Shown here piece by piece: positions 63,690 through 64,000 of a stretch of DNA of 64,000 nt (positions within the stretch are counted from its first letter, which is position 1; every line of letters begins with the position of its first letter). Origin of the DNA: Variovorax boronicumulans (GTDB lineage Bacteria; Pseudomonadota; Gammaproteobacteria; Burkholderiales; Burkholderiaceae_C); assembly GCF_019352895.1 (NCBI RefSeq), contig NZ_JAAAFX010000009.1, positions 514,764 through 578,763 of the forward strand, read 5' to 3'. Both the position numbers and the translations under genes were made by a program. The notes below the pieces were generated by a model, which was not told the DNA's origin, ran no database searches, and saw nothing but the letters and a program-made list of their open reading frames with translations.

Positions 63690-64000
63690 ATGGACCTGCG
63701 CCGCGTCATCTGCACGCCGGCCGCCGAGGCGCTGATTGACGTGGTGCGGGCCAAGCACGGGCCGGTGATGTTCCATCAGTCGGGTGGCTGCTGCGACGGC
63801 AGCGCGCCCATGTGCTACCCGCAAGGGGAGTTCCAGGTGGGGGACTACGACAAGCTGCTGGGCGAGATCCACGGCGCGCCCTTCTACATCAGCGGGCCGC
63901 AGTTCGAGTACTGGCAGCACACGCAGCTGATCATCGACGTGGTGCCGGGGCGCGGCGGGATGTTCTCGCTGGAAGGCCCCGAGGGCCTGCGCTTTCTCAC
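63690..64000 (+). CDS. DUF779 family protein, 5' part
   Basis: The first 103 codons are present and the gene leaves the window. The cysteine motif HQSGGCCDGSSAPMC and the stretch FYISGPQFEYWQHTQLIIDV identify DUF779, small proteins nearly always encoded next to acetaldehyde-type dehydrogenases; function unknown, possibly metal-linked. Start ATG 63690, two bases after the ALDH stop, so the two are co-transcribed. Confidence 0.88.
   Translation, partial: MDLRRVICTPAAEALIDVVRAKHGPVMFHQSGGCCDGSAPMCYPQGEFQVGDYDKLLGEIHGAPFYISGPQFEYWQHTQLIIDVVPGRGGMFSLEGPEGLRFL

Overview
The window is a GC-rich (roughly 67-69%) piece of a betaproteobacterial chromosome. The gene styles (Bug-family receptors, NtaA/SnaA/DszA monooxygenases, GcvA-like LysR regulators, COG2345 regulators) and close packing suggest a metabolically versatile soil or plant-associated Comamonadaceae such as Variovorax. 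That placement is inference: no rRNA, tRNA or taxonomic marker is present. No CRISPR array, complete insertion sequence or integrase was seen.

Layout. 1-4535: the end of a Wsp surface-sensing operon (wspD 3' end, wspE, wspF, wspR) that makes cyclic di-GMP. 4560-5623: small unknown genes, two of them facing a third across a perfect LexA-type SOS box; the third looks frameshifted. 5875-12243: an RND efflux operon (adaptor, pump, outer-membrane lipoprotein) ending in its likely COG2345 regulator, with a 28-bp inverted repeat just upstream. 12713-16180: a winged-helix/nucleotidyltransferase-like protein, an MFS exporter and a GcvA-like LysR regulator. 16152-26292: a divergent XRE regulator and a nine-gene catabolic and transport operon (RraA-like aldolase, split altronate-dehydratase-type enzyme, polar amino-acid type ABC transporter, M81 peptidase, FAH-fold enzyme, Ldh2 dehydrogenase), substrate unknown. 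26639-27613: a Bug receptor.

28000-41203 looks like an organosulfur or sulfur-scavenging region: two DszA-type and one LLM flavin monooxygenases, a DszC/SfnB-like flavoprotein, an Ssu-type ABC transporter and a MetQ/MetNI transporter. It is interrupted by a lower-GC patch (about 32.3-33.9 kb) with a hypothetical protein, a shikimate-kinase-like P-loop protein and a small membrane protein. The patch is followed by a decayed copy of the 3' end of the ABC ATPase gene that precedes it. A truncated LysR gene lies nearby.

41230-46257: a large lipoprotein gene flanked by two paralogous LuxR-type regulators. 46331-48454: PAP2 phosphatase, short AraC regulator, TSUP permease. 48497-51120: a QseBC/PmrAB-like two-component system facing a small exported protein, with 11-bp-phased repeats typical of OmpR-family operators between them. 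51137-59826: a catabolic operon (two SDRs, a saccharopine-dehydrogenase-like protein, acyl-CoA synthetase, thiolase-like protein) ending in a MalT-type LuxR regulator. 59985-64000: an AcoR-type sigma-54 activator divergent from an aldehyde dehydrogenase and a DUF779 protein, with a good sigma-54 promoter and repeated TGTCGC/GCGACA half-sites between them.

All functions are assigned by reading motifs, not by database search. Starts were chosen by overlap, Shine-Dalgarno match and family length.
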